Shown piece by piece: positions 22,791 to 36,440 of a stretch of DNA of 64,000 nucleotides. This DNA is from Syngnathus acus. Lineage: Eukaryota > Chordata > Actinopteri > Syngnathiformes > Syngnathidae. Every line of letters begins with the position of its first letter. Positions within the stretch are counted from its first letter, which is position 1. A program made the translations under genes and the position numbers. The stretch is from NCBI RefSeq assembly GCF_901709675.1, contig NC_051098.1:12677918-12741917 (forward strand). Direction: 5' to 3'. Below the pieces are notes generated by a model, which did not search any database, had not been told where the DNA came from, and saw nothing but the letters and a program-made list of their open reading frames with translations.

Positions 22791-25370
22791 TTGCAGCGCT
22801 GTCGGACAGGTCTCGGCTCCTGTCAGACTTCACTTTATAAAAAGAACGAAAAAGTATCCAAAAATAACGGTAATCTATACAAAGCCAGCCTCCTTTGTAC
22901 GGCATGGTACTGTCATTTTTAAAAATGAAGTATGAAGCATTGACACCCTGACAGGCCGCTATTACATCAGGTACACGTAGCGTAGCTTCATTTCACAACA
23001 TGCTGGCAAGTAGCAATTATTCAAAAAGGGCTAATTGGGGAATGATTATAACAAACATCTTTCCTCGCCAGTAATTCGGGAAATCAAAGGCACGTTGATT
23101 ATACCTTGCGCAGGCTAGTTTGCGAACCTCCTCCTCACACCAGCACTTTGTATTAAAGGAACACCATCAGGCAAATTGATCTGAAATAGCTGCGGTGGCT
23201 TTGCAGGTAAATACTTAATGTCCCTCGGTGGGCGTCGGGCCGCATTGTCGCTCTGGGAACGAGAGCTGAATTTCAAACGAGTAGGAGGCACTTTAGCAGG
23301 CGTCTTTTGTTTGTTTTTAAATTGAGGTGAGTGAGCCTCCACGTGGCAGGTGGCACGGGCCCACGGCATTGGCGCAGAACCGTCTGGCAGGCCGCGAGCT
23401 CCCCCCTGATGGAGCAGAGTGATGTTTTAATGAGTCCGCGTCGCTTTTGTGCTGTGAACGCTTTGGCAGGGGAACCAAAAGGCTGGGCAACAAGTAATTG
23501 CATGATAACGGCTGGCTTCGCCTGCGTTCGGCGGTGTGGGAAACCTACAAGATGGCAGGTTCGAGACCACACCTTTAATATGCTAAAGGGGAAAAAGCGG
23601 GTTCATCGTACCGGCAAAAAAAGTAGGCTGCTGCGTGGAGTGTCAGGGTAATGGCACCCCGAGGAGAGTCTCGTCACGCGCACCCACACACCGCACTTAG
23701 AGTTTGCAGACTTTACTCGGCGTCAATGAATCACCCAGCGCAACGTGTTTGCCAGGGTGGAGCACGATAAACATCAAGGTTAAAGCTGAAGGTTGCCTTA
23801 CACGGCCAGAAGTTTACATCTTTTATTTTTATTCCATTGGTTCCGTCTCCAGGGCGCTAATGGAGAAGTCATTAATTACATCATAACAACGACGTCTCAT
23901 ATTTAGCAGCCTAGGTAATAACACGTGCTTACATTATGCGCAAAAGCGCATTACAAATTGCCATCCAACGAGAGAGGCCATCATAACCTTAATAGCCCCT
24001 TCCTGAAGCACCATTAAAAACACATCACGGAAATGAAAGTGCCATCCAGCGGAACCTCATTCACACACATTTCAGCCAGTTTGTGTTGCCCAATTGTGTA
24101 CAGCTGGCCACATATGCTTTTGTCCCAGCTACTCGAAGAATACACATTAAAACTGCGGTTGCGGTCCACTTAAGTTCTCTTACGTCTTGTACTGTGCTCA
24201 GGTGGCAGCAAAGTGTTTTCTATTTCATGATGTCATAGTTTGAAACTACAGTTTTATACGGTGCTATTCTTAGGGGGAGGCTGGAGCAGATTAATGGCAT
24301 TTGCATTCATTTCAATGGGAAATGACGATTTGAGTTGGAGGTGGTTTCAGTTATATAAAAAAAAAAAAAATTACATCTGTTTCTCAAGGTTACCATAAAG
24401 TAGCTTAGCATATAATTGCTGTATTCCGTCTTGACAACAAAACCCCGTAGTGGAACCTCTAGCATAGCATGACGTAGCGTAACAACACAACGTAGCATCG
24501 CGTAAAATTGTGTAATAAAATATTGGAGCATTGTGTTGTATACATTGTTTGACATACAACAGTATAGCAGAGAACAACATACTGTAATCCACCTATTCAC
24601 AAAATGACCCCTTAAAAAATCTTCACATGAAATTAATAAGAGCTCTTTGAAATATTGCTTCTTTTTCCCACATTCATAACGAACGAGAAATTTGATACTA
24701 AATCACTGGACCATGAATCTGCGGCGCTTCTTTTATGGCCTCTGTGATTTATTGTGTGAGCAACATATGTGAATATTTCTAAGTGCACAACACGTGAAAG
24801 CAGATGTGGGAGGGTGTCATAAAAATACGAGAACACTCATCCACGCCGGGCTGCCGAAATGACACCCTCCCCTGTGTGAGCGCAGTCCTGCTCACTCGGA
24901 CACTAGTGAGGCCAATTACTTAGAAGTGTATGTGTGTGTGTGTGGGGGGGGGGACTAATTATCTTTCTGTGAAGTCGCCACTAAATAGGTCTGGTATCAA
25001 TGTTTGCCTCCAGGCTTCTACCGTCGCTGTGAGACTTTCTCCATGTCCAATTCATTTGCACTTCCTTGAGCTACATAAATCCCTGAAAGGGAAAATCATT
25101 TGAATTATTGACAAAGAACAATAATAATAATTAGGTCGATATACAGTAGCATAAAAAATAATGTTAGATTAGCATAGCGTTCAAAATCAAAATTTTTAAC
25201 CCTGCTCGTATCTCAAGGTTGCGCTTGCAAGTCAAAGCAAGGAATCACCGTAGCACACAAATGACACAGTGATGAAATTCTTAATAATGATCGAATGACG
25301 ATGACTCATTTTCCCATTGATCCACTTAAATTCTTTCTCCCAGAGAAACGTGTCACATGATCACTTGAAG
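22791..25370. other. Gene-desert segment
   Basis: No supported gene. Contents include a T/A-rich stretch at 24340-24700, an A-run at 24357-24370 and a (TG)n plus G-run at about 24928-24953. A B-box-like GGTTCGAGACC at 23558-23568 lacks tRNA context. GC-balanced pieces at 23100-23560 and 23690-24130 could be regulatory. Confidence 0.45.
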
Positions 25371-27727
25371 TAAATGTCACGTGCAAGTCATCTTGCATAT
25401 ATCACACACATGCCAAGCCACATAAGTCTTTGTCATTTCGCGATAAGACCCAATAAGGTTTGGTCACGCCGCTCAATCAGGTTTCCGATTCCCGTGATAA
25501 AAGAAACGTCCTCCATCTCAAAGGCACCTCGCCACTCTAATATGTCCGCTTTGGCAGATCGCATGCGTGCTGGGGCCTGGCTTTATTCTGGGTGCCTTTT
25601 TTTTTATTATGTATCCCCGTTGCCGCGAGGCACACGCCAGCCACGCCGACTTGTCTGAGCGTGGCGATTGTCATGTCAAAAGTGACAAGGTGCTGATTTG
25701 CCCGCCTGGCACTGAGCGATTGGACATCCTGTTGACAAATGGGCAGCGGAACAAAACTGGCAGGATGCTGGCGGAGACAAAATTCCTTCAAGGCCCTGCC
25801 GGTGTTTTCCCCTCTGTTATCACAGCCGCTTGAAATTGCGGAATTTACCGATAAAAGAAGCTTTCATTCACAGTCGCGGCGCCGCAAAATCCATTCCACT
25901 ATGTACGTGCCACCTACACCGCGCAGCTTTGTTTTATTTGTGTACAGCAGTCACGAGTTAAACCGCTTAAAAGAGACATGCCTTTATTTATTTATTTTGA
26001 ACACATTTAAAGAGGCATTGGTGGCAAAAAGCATTTCAGGTAAGCACCAAGTCCTGCCATGAATAGCGATACTCGGGCAAACATGTTTGTAATTGCCTAC
26101 GCACGCCACAAGATGGTGCCAAAGCAAAATTTTCAATTTCACGAAGCTACGGTCTGACTGAACGAAGCTCCTCATCGTAACAGGCTGTAAAAGGAATAAA
26201 TTCACACTTAAGGTCTCCACTTTAAATTTTAACGCCGCAGAAGCGTGTTCTACTCCGTAACTAAAAGCGATACGAAAATACGCTCTCTTTTTAAACCCAG
26301 CAAGGTGAAATCAAGGCCAAAGTGCGCGCGGTGGTGGCGGCGATGTAAATTCCAGTGCGGCTGAGGGGAGTGAGAGTGGAACTAAGTGGGTCAGTGCATG
26401 TCATTACAAGGCCACGCATTTTAAGGGATTAGCGGCACAAGATGCAGCGGTGGGCGCGCTTCCTCCGTCCATCAGTGTTAAACGCAACCAAGATTCTCAA
26501 AATATCACAGCGAAAGAAAAAATATTTGAGGTTGTTTTGCCCATTGTCTGTCTGAAAATATAAAAATAAAAACAGCAAAACATCACCACTGGGTTGTGAT
26601 GCATCTCCCCTGTGTCGTGGCCTGTCTCGGAGTTGTCCAAAAGCCTTTTAAAAATAAGTATCAAAGTTTTTCGATGGAGGCTTGGGTTGCCTCGGAGTCA
26701 AAATCAATGGCAGCTATTGGCAAAAGATCCTCACAGGTGAATTATGGGGGCAGGCACTTTGGGAAACATACAAACAGCTACAAGGTGCAAGTGGAAAAAA
26801 AAAAAAAAGCGCTTTTCAAAAATGCAAAGAAATAATCCACTAAAAAGTAAGCAAATGGAACAGACTCAAATTAAATACAAAAGTAGCCAACCCACACTCC
26901 CTCCATTTCCCACAGCAACTGAAATTCAATCACACCTTCAAAAAAAAAGCAGCTCTGTCTCCCGCTGGTCTCATAGTGCAGAACCAATTACCTGCAGATA
27001 TCTTTCAGATCCCGAAATATCATCGTCCGCTTGTCAAAAGCTGAGAAATGATGAGGATGGGCGGGGCAGGGGCCCTTTTGGTAAGGCTGAAGGACCCAAT
27101 AGCGACAGGCGAACATGATACATTGCGTCATATTTTAGCCTGCCTCGCCCTCATTCCATGATCGTAAAAAGTGACGCTCTAAGAAAAATAATCATCATAT
27201 TTTAGATATTCAATTTTAAGAATAGTTTTGTATTTGTCAAATTTTGCTTGGTTTTCTGTGTGGGGAAATTTTTTTAATTAATTCCTTGTGTAGCTCCAGT
27301 ATCCGCACCAGCTGTCACTCACGGGCCGCCACGTGTTTTCAATCACAAGTGTCCAAAAAGTCTGCTTTTCATTGGAAAAGTCGCTCGCAAGAAAAATGAC
27401 CCCGCGGCCGTAGCGTCAGCTTAACAGGTAATGGTTTCATTTTCCCGCGACACAAAAGCGGCGATGGCAGCTGAGGGTGACAAGCAGGATTTATACGCCG
27501 ACACTGATATGTACATCAGCCGGCATCAGATCCATCTGACAGAAGCGCGCTTTTGATTCTTTGAGACGGGATATCGCTTACGTCTTTCTCACAGTGAAGG
27601 ATGATGTAGCCAGTTGGCGAGCTGCTTCAAGGAAGTCTCGACGAACCACAAGGGTCATTAAAATAAGATGCTAAAATAAAATGTTATTAATAGTAAAAAA
27701 TAGCACTGGGGTTCGTTTGGGTTAACG
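25371..27727. other. Gene-desert segment with CNE-like pieces
   Basis: No gene recognised. GC-balanced pieces at about 25440-25830, 26290-26480 and 27300-27600 alternate with AT-rich DNA. A CTCF-like word lies at 26106-26120. Open frames present are short, A-rich or overlap simple sequence. Confidence 0.4.
26106..26120 (+). promoter_or_regulatory. Weak CTCF-like motif
   Basis: CCACAAGATGGTGCC differs from the CTCF core at one informative position (T for C in GGCGC). This is a motif match only. Confidence 0.2.
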
Positions 27728-28032
27728 CAATCATGTCAAACCCAAGGCCCGGGGGCCAGATACGGCCCGCCACATCATTTTATGTGGCCCGCCAAGACAA
27801 ATTGTGCATCGACTTAATGTGTCAATGCTAAAATCGCAGATTGTCTTCACTTTTCAAAAATAGAGATATTGCTGTTTTTAATCTTTCACCTTTTTAAAAT
27901 AGTTAAGCAATTTTTACTCATCTCTGATTTCAAAACAGTGTTGCGTAGCCTATACATGTGTGGCGTTGACAGTCATAATGGCCCTCTATCATTACCATGT
28001 GGCCCGCGACAAAAATGAGTTCGACACCCCTG
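27728..28032. mobile_element. Non-autonomous hAT-type element (about 305 bp)
   Basis: The left end CAATCATGTCAAACCC and the right end GAGTTCGACACCCCTG form an imperfect inverted repeat (consensus CAGGGGTGTCAAACTC). Flanks GGTTAACG (27720-27727) and GGTTAGTG (28033-28040) match at 6 of 8, an aged 8-bp target duplication. The inside shows the typical CGGCCCGCCACATCATTTTA and ATGTGGCCCGC words of the family. It has no transposase. Confidence 0.8.
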
Positions 28033-28040
28033 GGTTAGTG

Positions 28041-29560
28041 TGTTGAGATATACTGTTATAAATAATCATTAATAATAAATATGAAATATTAATTAGGGCC
28101 TGACCGATTAATCGGCGAACCTGTTTAATTGGACGCTATAAGCTCCTAAAACCTATACATTTTGAGTGTCGGTTTTCGGCTCGGCCAAATCAACAAGAGG
28201 TGCGTCCAGAGTACCGCAGCTCTCACGGAGGTGAACTATGTCACCTCTCACAAGCGCGGCAAAGCGTCGCCGCCGTCCGTACACGCTAATCTGTCCCCTC
28301 GTGTGTCACTGTCACCAACGTTGTGCGTGCCATCGCATTTCTGCCTTGTCGAAAATACTTCAATCACGCCGCGTCTCCCCTGGAGAAAATAGCACTTTGT
28401 TGAACCCGCCAACAAGAGCGGCAGCAGGAGGAGGAGGCCGGGCCACTTTCACATCGCAGCCGGCAGCTCATCCATCAGTTTGAGCGGCAATGGCACCTTC
28501 CTTGTCCTTATTAAGACCACTTTTCATCAAACACTCTTTGCGCCCAAAGCGACATCTTACCATGCAAATCGTATGGCAGAAAGTCGCCGAGGATACACGT
28601 TTGCGACGAAATCCGGCTTCGGAAGGCACACGCTGACAAATACTGTTCCTCGAGAAAGCATTCATTTATATTCCTGCTTGTATTTTGGAAAAACTTCTTT
28701 TCAAGCCATTTTGCCGCACGGCGGTGTCCTCGCGTAGCATCCAGAAGCGTCCCGATGTCGTCCCGGCTTGATAATCGCGCCGAGTCACAACTGGAGCGCC
28801 GCCGTCTCACAGTCGCCCACAACGGCTTAGTCACTTTTCATCTTCCTGCGGGATTAAGTGTTTGGCAGCTTTATTTACATTGAATATTCTCCCGCGTCGT
28901 AGCCGCGTCTTGCTTTTTGCTGGGTAAACAAGAAAGACTTTGACTCTCCTTGTGGCCTTCGTGAGCAGATGAAAAAAAAAAAGGAAAGCAAGTTAATTAA
29001 AAGTACTTTCTACTGGCAAAAGTGGCTTACTGAATGCTGTTTACATGCTTGAGGGAGTCCTTTATGCACAAGTTGCTTATCGGCGCACACATCCGAGCTG
29101 CCATAAAAGGATGGGGGGGTTGTACCCCGCCATCCGCCCCCCCCCCCCAACTAATTACAACCATTAAATCTCGGTATTAAATCACCTTTCATCGGCAAGC
29201 CGCCACTTTGTGTTTATAATTATTTCACTGGCACCAAAATACATCCTCGCTGTCATATGACAAGAACAATCCTTTAATTCTTTAATCTCACGCTCGCATG
29301 CGGACAATCGCGGCGATGATGATATTTGCATTTTTATTTTAAAACCGAGATGCGGCACCGAGTGTCTGCGATGCTTAGACATGCGACGTGAGCGGCGGGG
29401 CGGGGAGCGGCCTATCGTCGCCACCGACGACCACGGTTAACAAACATGGACGCTTGCGTGAATCACTTTGTGTTTGACCAGCTGAGTCAAATCCTATCCA
29501 AAATCATCAGGAGGGTTTTTTTTTTTTTCTTTTCATGGAATGCACATATTTGCCCCTAGT
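28041..29560. other. Gene-desert segment
   Basis: At 28095-28125 the text AGGGCCTGACCGATTAATCG recalls a widespread fish DNA-transposon terminus, so 28095-28200 may be a relic. GC-rich CpG-containing DNA spans 28200-28900 without a convincing gene. There are C-runs near 29138-29150 and a T-run near 29516-29530. Confidence 0.4.
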
Positions 29561-30010
29561 ATAAATACAGATTAGATAAACACAATACAATACAACTTTA
29601 TTTACGGGCACATCAGCTTTGCAGAGAGCATTTTGTACTGAACATATTCACATTTTTATTGTAAGTTAATTATATAGTTCCATCTATTTAATTTAAAAAA
29701 ATATGTATTATGTATATATATTTTTATAATTTATTATGACTATTTTTGTCTCCTTTACTCATTTTATTTCAATGGTTGATTTGTGTCTGAATTAAACCTG
29801 TACTTATTATTTTTAGTTTAAGTTTATTTTTATTTTACTTTAATTGTACACCTCAGTTTATTTGTATATGTATTTTGTTTCAATTTGACATTTTTCCTAC
29901 TAATACAGTAAATTTAGATTTTCTTTTTTTAATCTTACACATTTTTATGTTTTATTTAACTAGTTTAATTTTTATTATATTTGAGAACTTTTTAGAATCT
30001 TAACTTTCAT
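29561..30010. other. Very AT-rich segment
   Basis: About 450 bp are dominated by TTTATTTT-like words, with almost no G or C. This is low-complexity DNA with no gene or structured repeat. Confidence 0.6.
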
Positions 30011-30902
30011 CAGCCGTTCGGGCGACGTTCATTTCTTTCTTTTTGACCGTTATAACCTGCTTTGTTTTTTCCGTGTCAGTCAGAGCATAGTTTGAACAGA
30101 ATTGTCATGAAAGGATGTTGACGGTCTTGTGCAATTGAGAAACACCGGCAAGTAACAAGAGAGTTCTCTCGCTAACTGTGACCCGATTTGGCAGATGGGT
30201 TGTTAAGGTAAAAAAAAAAATGGAGACGAGCCCATGTTGCCAAGTGTCAGCCGTTTTGTATCAGCATGTGCGGTCTGACTGACCGGCTTTAATCCGAGCG
30301 CGTGTTTAGCCTTCTGCGTGTGCCCCCACGTCTACTGGGACCGGCTTCAGATAAAAGCCCTAACCCCCCCCGAGCATGCTAGCAAATTGAAAAAAGCACA
30401 TGTAATGAGATTTGCGCTGGAATTCTCAAAGAGCGCCTTTTGTGTCTTTTCATTAGCGCTTCAATTGGCTTCTCGCGTCAACAATATAATTAATAATGTA
30501 GTCGCGTTTGCGTAGAGGGAGGGAACCGCGGTGGGGCGAGACGTGTCACGGCTGGAGGGCTTTATGCTATTTCACGCTATTTTTCCTCACCATTTATATG
30601 ACGATAGAATGTTTTCGAAGGTATAAAAGCTAAGCCTCAAACACGGCAGGTCAGCAGGTCGTCCGTACCCTGATGGAGTCTCTCCCAGATGACTTGTGGG
30701 GGGGAAAAAAAGCGGGAAAGTAAACTTGATGATCGTAAAGAGCATCAAACAGCCGCAGCTCGAAGAGATCACATTAGTCCAGTTTACGCTTGCCTCCAAT
30801 CAGAATTGATTTTTTAAAATACGGCTGCTGGTGTATAAATGTATAAATTCATGTCACCGTCCCATGATTGAAAAATTGATTTGATGTGAATGGTGACGAT
30901 AG
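30011..30902. other. Gene-desert segment
   Basis: Mixed composition with a C-run near 30365. No gene is recognised, and a GC-balanced stretch at 30290-30560 may be regulatory. Confidence 0.4.
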
Positions 30903-30970
30903 GCTAGCTTCATTACTGTTGCTAAGCTAGTGTCATTACTGTTGCTAAGCTAGCTTCATTACCGCTGCAT
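30903..30970. repeat. 23-bp minisatellite, about three copies
   Basis: The unit GCTAGCTTCATTACTGTTGC plus TAA is repeated in tandem at 30903, 30926 and 30949. The second copy has GCTAGTGTC and the third diverges at ACCGCTGC. Confidence 0.85.
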
Positions 30971-31735
30971 CAGAAAGCCACACAGGCACAGATCATCGAC
31001 GATTTGTCGCGTTGTCATCAGCGCCGAAGCATTTCCGCCCTTTGCATATTGGCTGGCATTTCACAGACGATTGCGTGCACGCGGTGTGATCCATTACGCC
31101 CTCATCTCATCTTCTTCAAGGTCAGCGTCGACGCCGCTCGGCTTCCACGTTGCGATTTGCATCTGCCTGGCCTGTAAATGAATGCCATTACGCGTACGTC
31201 TTCCTCGCACGCGTCCTTACAAGCCAAAGCGACCGCGTGGGAGATTCTAGTCAGCGACGCTTGAGCTATAACCGGGAGATTCGGGAGCATCATGCCACGG
31301 AGATACCCCGACCACACGCATTAAAGAAAGAAAAAAACAAATGACAAATTCTTGCATTTAAGTCAAAATTTCATGAACTAAAGTTTGGCTCTTAATTGCT
31401 AACTTCAATATATTTTTGCAATTCATGTCAGGTTTGTGACAAAACAAAATGCTTTTTGCTCAAAATCTATACTGGAATATAATCTTTCCATGAAATGAGC
31501 CTCAAGATTTGCCATGAACTTGCCATGGAAATTTACTAGCAATCATATGCAAATTGACTGGAAAATTTCCACCTCGTGTGCTCGTAAAATCCGCCGATTC
31601 TTACCCCGATGCCGTGATTTCCTTCAAACTGCCCGCTCGCATCAAATCCGAAGGCAGTATATCATGAATACTTGATGAAAACCGACGCTGTGAACAATCG
31701 CGTCCGACAAAATGCTTAACAGCTTGACAGAAAAG
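30971..31735. other. Gene-desert segment
   Basis: No gene. CpG-containing DNA at 30980-31320 gives way to AT-rich DNA. Nothing is recognisable as a repeat family. Confidence 0.4.
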
Positions 31736-32060
31736 GCAAAGACGGAACAATAATTAATGATTAAATATTCATCAAAAACGCATCTCGCCAAACATCCCGG
31801 CTTTGATTCAACCAATTGTACATGACATTAATGGCCACTTTAAGGGATTCAACTGATAAACAACCATTTGAATCTAATAATAGCAGAGTTGTCCGGCTTG
31901 CTCTTTGTACATCGTCACATCTTACCGTTAATTATGTCCATAAATCAAGTGTGTGCTTAATTTCCTTTTTTCGGTAACGCTGAACCGGATCCAAATGAGC
32001 CTCCATCAATCATCCCGAAGGCTATTATGAAAAGCAAAAGCATCGCGTCATGTCTACAAT
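31736..32060. promoter_or_regulatory. CNE-like segment
   Basis: Dense homeobox-type words: ACAATAATTAATGATTAAAT, CATGACATTAATGGCC, TTTGAATCTAATAATAGC and TTACCGTTAATTATG, plus a CTTTGATTC TCF/LEF-like site. The DNA is non-repetitive and non-coding. Confidence 0.3.
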
Positions 32061-34083
32061 CAGCAAATCAAAGTCAACTTTTTTTTTGATTCCCCATCAG
32101 TGCCAATATCAGAAAGTGTTGGAAGGCAACAATTAGTATGTGCAATGCAGCTGAATCATTGCTGTTGTTTTTGGCTGTGTTCCCACACTCACACACACAC
32201 AACAAAACAAAAAAATCAACATGTCGGGGTCAATCACCTACCGCCTACTCGCATTGAGTACGTAATTGCAAACGACAAGCGTTAAGGGGAAGTTTGTTGC
32301 CGGTCGCTGCGCTCCGCTAGACACTTACTGGATCAGCGTTGTTATTTTGTTTTTTGTTTTTTTTACAAAAGCATCTGTTTGGATGATCCTAAAACAAGTG
32401 CGGCGGCAAATTTACGCAGGACAAACCAGCCTTTGCAATGCCTTCCCGTGATAAACCTTGTTAGTCCGCTAGACGTTGCACGCCGACGGGACGTAATTTG
32501 CTCGTAATGGTGACCGTGTTTACACCAAACAATCTTGTAAGTCTAAAAGCGGTTTTCACATAAGAGCAGTCAGCGCCGTTGATCTTCTTGGGAGAGGATA
32601 TGCCCGTGAATATTATTACATTGTCTGTCTACACGTGTTGCTGCACCATTGGTGTTCAAAGAGCTGTTGCCTCGATGGTTCAAATAAACCTTGGAGTTTT
32701 GTTGTCTTTGGGAAATTGTCATTGACACACGGCTGACTATCTAAATCCTTCTTGGGCTGCTCAATTTCCGTGTTTGTTATGTGTATCAAAATTAATGTTT
32801 ATGAAAAACATCCTACCCCCATTTTTCTTTTTTGCTACTTGCACGCGACTTAATGAATGCATTATCCCTCACATCCTTGTTTTGCGCCTGGGCATTAAAA
32901 TGCAGCGTAAATGCGCCAGATGCTGTTTTATTTGCCAAATTTACTACGTGCCATAGCATAGCTGTAAAGATTTGCGCGATAAATCTGCGTATAACATTTT
33001 TTTTACCCGAGTGAGTGTGCACCAACGCAGTTTATCAGTATCGAACCGCCGCGGACGCTTTAAAATTCCGTCTCATCAGCATCTGGAGGAATTGATGTTC
33101 AAATCTGCTTGCAGTTACTGCGCGGGGAAATATCGTAAATCATACGAGGGGGTGTCGATAGCTGCCGCTTTGAAAGTTGATCACATGGATCACAATAAAT
33201 AATTATGTTTCCTGTCAGTATGATTTTCTCATTGATGATCAAACGATAAGCTCACGTGCGTTTCTCGCCTTGGCGGTGGCGTCATCCACAAAGCGCCCGC
33301 CCTGGCTCATACTGTGCTCTTAATTGCGTCAGAGAGCGCATTGTCCATAATTAGCCTGTGACACGAAGGTCCCAGCCCCCTCTTTGTCGGTAAATGTCAT
33401 GCCGCCTGAACGCACCTGATGATTGAATGTTGAGTCGCTAATATGGTTGCAGGATGTGGAGGGGCGGGGCTTTGCCGTGGAAGGTCCCGTTGTCCTTGTA
33501 ATGCGTGCACTGACTGCATTATGCTGCATGTGGAGGTGTTCCACTCTCAAACCATCTGAGCTGGAGACTCTTTTAGGGATCCTCAAGATTTTGACTCTCC
33601 TTGTTATCATAAATGTCATGAAGGCAACGTACATGTGCCATTCTATTTTTTTTTCCCTGAGAAAATTTCACATCATTTCAGTTCAGTGTCAGCTCTTCAG
33701 AATTCTCATGATGTAGTTAGCCAAACTATTGCGATGCTTTCTCAGTGCTTTCCATTTTGTGCAGTTTCCTTTCTATGTTTGACATATACGACGTGACACG
33801 TGCGTGCACAGCTGGCAGATAATACAAAGGTTCACTGAAACAGGCAGCCAAGTGTTAAATTGAACTGATATGTATTCATGAGCTGCAGCTGCAAAAGGTT
33901 ATCCAGGCAGGTGTCGGGGGAGTGTGGCCATGTGACCCCCCCTATGAAACTTTTTTTTTTTTTTTTACATATATATCCTGCCATGCTGCGGGAGTGAGAC
34001 CTCCTGTTGTGTGAAATGTTAGCGCTTTTTTTACATGTTGGCTAAAACAAAAATAAAAGTTTCGTTTGAACAGCTCGGCGGGA
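32061..34083. other. Gene-desert segment
   Basis: No supported gene. A short (CA)n lies at about 32189-32201 and T-runs at 33643-33655 and 33950-33966. GC-balanced stretches (about 32840-33200 and 33230-33560) lack coding evidence. Confidence 0.4.
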
Positions 34084-34235
34084 CCACTGGCGGAGCTAGG
34101 ATTTTTTTACTTTGGGGTGCCCCTGGGGTGGCTGAGGAAATGGCAGGAAAATAATTTTATTTTATTTTTTTTATTTATTATTTTTTGCTCCACCCAGCTG
34201 TCTCAAATCTGTGCAGGGTGCAACTAAAATCTCAC
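34084..34235. mobile_element. Possible DNA-transposon fragment
   Basis: CACTGGCGGAGCTAGGATTT followed by GGGGTGCCCCTGGGGTGGC resembles the terminus of a common fish non-autonomous element. The matching opposite end is not clear, so this is probably a truncated relic. Confidence 0.3.
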
Positions 34236-35523
<1,288 letters not shown>

Positions 35524-36060
35524 CACACGTGACATGTTCAAAAGGACCTGATGACAGGAAAAGTTCTTTGCGACCAATCAAACTGTTGGCAAACGTCTCT
35601 GCGACCAATTACGACATCGGGGCCGTGCATCAAAATTCGCCAGTGTGCATTACTTTTGCATATCCTAATCTTTTTTCATTTTCTTCTTTTACCTGCCACA
35701 GGGAAGTGCTAACCAAAATTTGTTACAAAGCAATAATCTGATAGAGAGAATCTGTAAAGCCAAGTTTACGTTTTTTTTTCTGTTCATGGTCCTTGACAAA
35801 TAAAGGAAACAATCCAAAGGAGTTTGGGGATAACATCGCGCGGCTGTTATCGCCGGGGCTGCATTAAATTTGTTTATTTTGCCTGAAGAAAAGATCTAAA
35901 GAAAAAGCTCGCCGCTTGTTTTATTTAGCCGCGTCGAGCCGGTGACAAGGCTGTAAAAGCGGGAGTCTTGAGAGAGGCGCCCGTGCTACTTATGTTGCGG
36001 AATGTGCAAGTAAAGCTCGGGATGGTCCCGCTGATATTGGGAGGTAAACACGACGTTTTC
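35524..36060. other. Gene-desert segment
   Basis: No gene. Two short GCGACCAAT words at 35560-35620 are the only local structure. Confidence 0.4.
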
Positions 36061-36440
36061 AATTTCAATAATTCATGAGTGTAATAAAAGCGATTCTCAA
36101 GGTGGAACTGCTGTCTTTTTGTTTTATTTTTAACTCGGCGGCGGCACAGCGAGCAAATATGGGATTTCATGAGATGAAATGTTTATTGAGCCGTCCCCTC
36201 ATATCCGCGGCCGGCAAATTAAACGGCCGGGCCCGGCCCGTAATGAGCTTAGATAGCTCGGCTTTGGAAGGCATCTTGCGTTTCTTCTTTATTTATCAAT
36301 CATGCATGAGGCGGCAGAGATAAGAGCAAGGTCGCAGCATCTCCCGGGGTGCCGGGACTCCAATTAAGGCCGTCGCGCCAATCTGCCCTCCTCCGTTGTC
36401 GCCGCTAATCAAAGATGAATTGATTTCAGTTGACATCTTC
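36061..36440. promoter_or_regulatory. CNE-like segment
   Basis: GC-balanced, non-repetitive DNA with GTGTAATAAAAGCGATT, GGCAAATTAAACGGCC, CCGTAATGAGCTTAG, TTTATTTATCAATCATGC and CTCCAATTAAGGCC. Several are Hox/Nk-like sites. No splice-supported coding frame. Confidence 0.35.

Noticed and set aside
23507-23578. tRNA gene suggested by B-box-like GGTTCGAGACC
   Set aside because: No A box, acceptor-stem pairing or anticodon arm could be built upstream. It is a chance match or at most a SINE trace.
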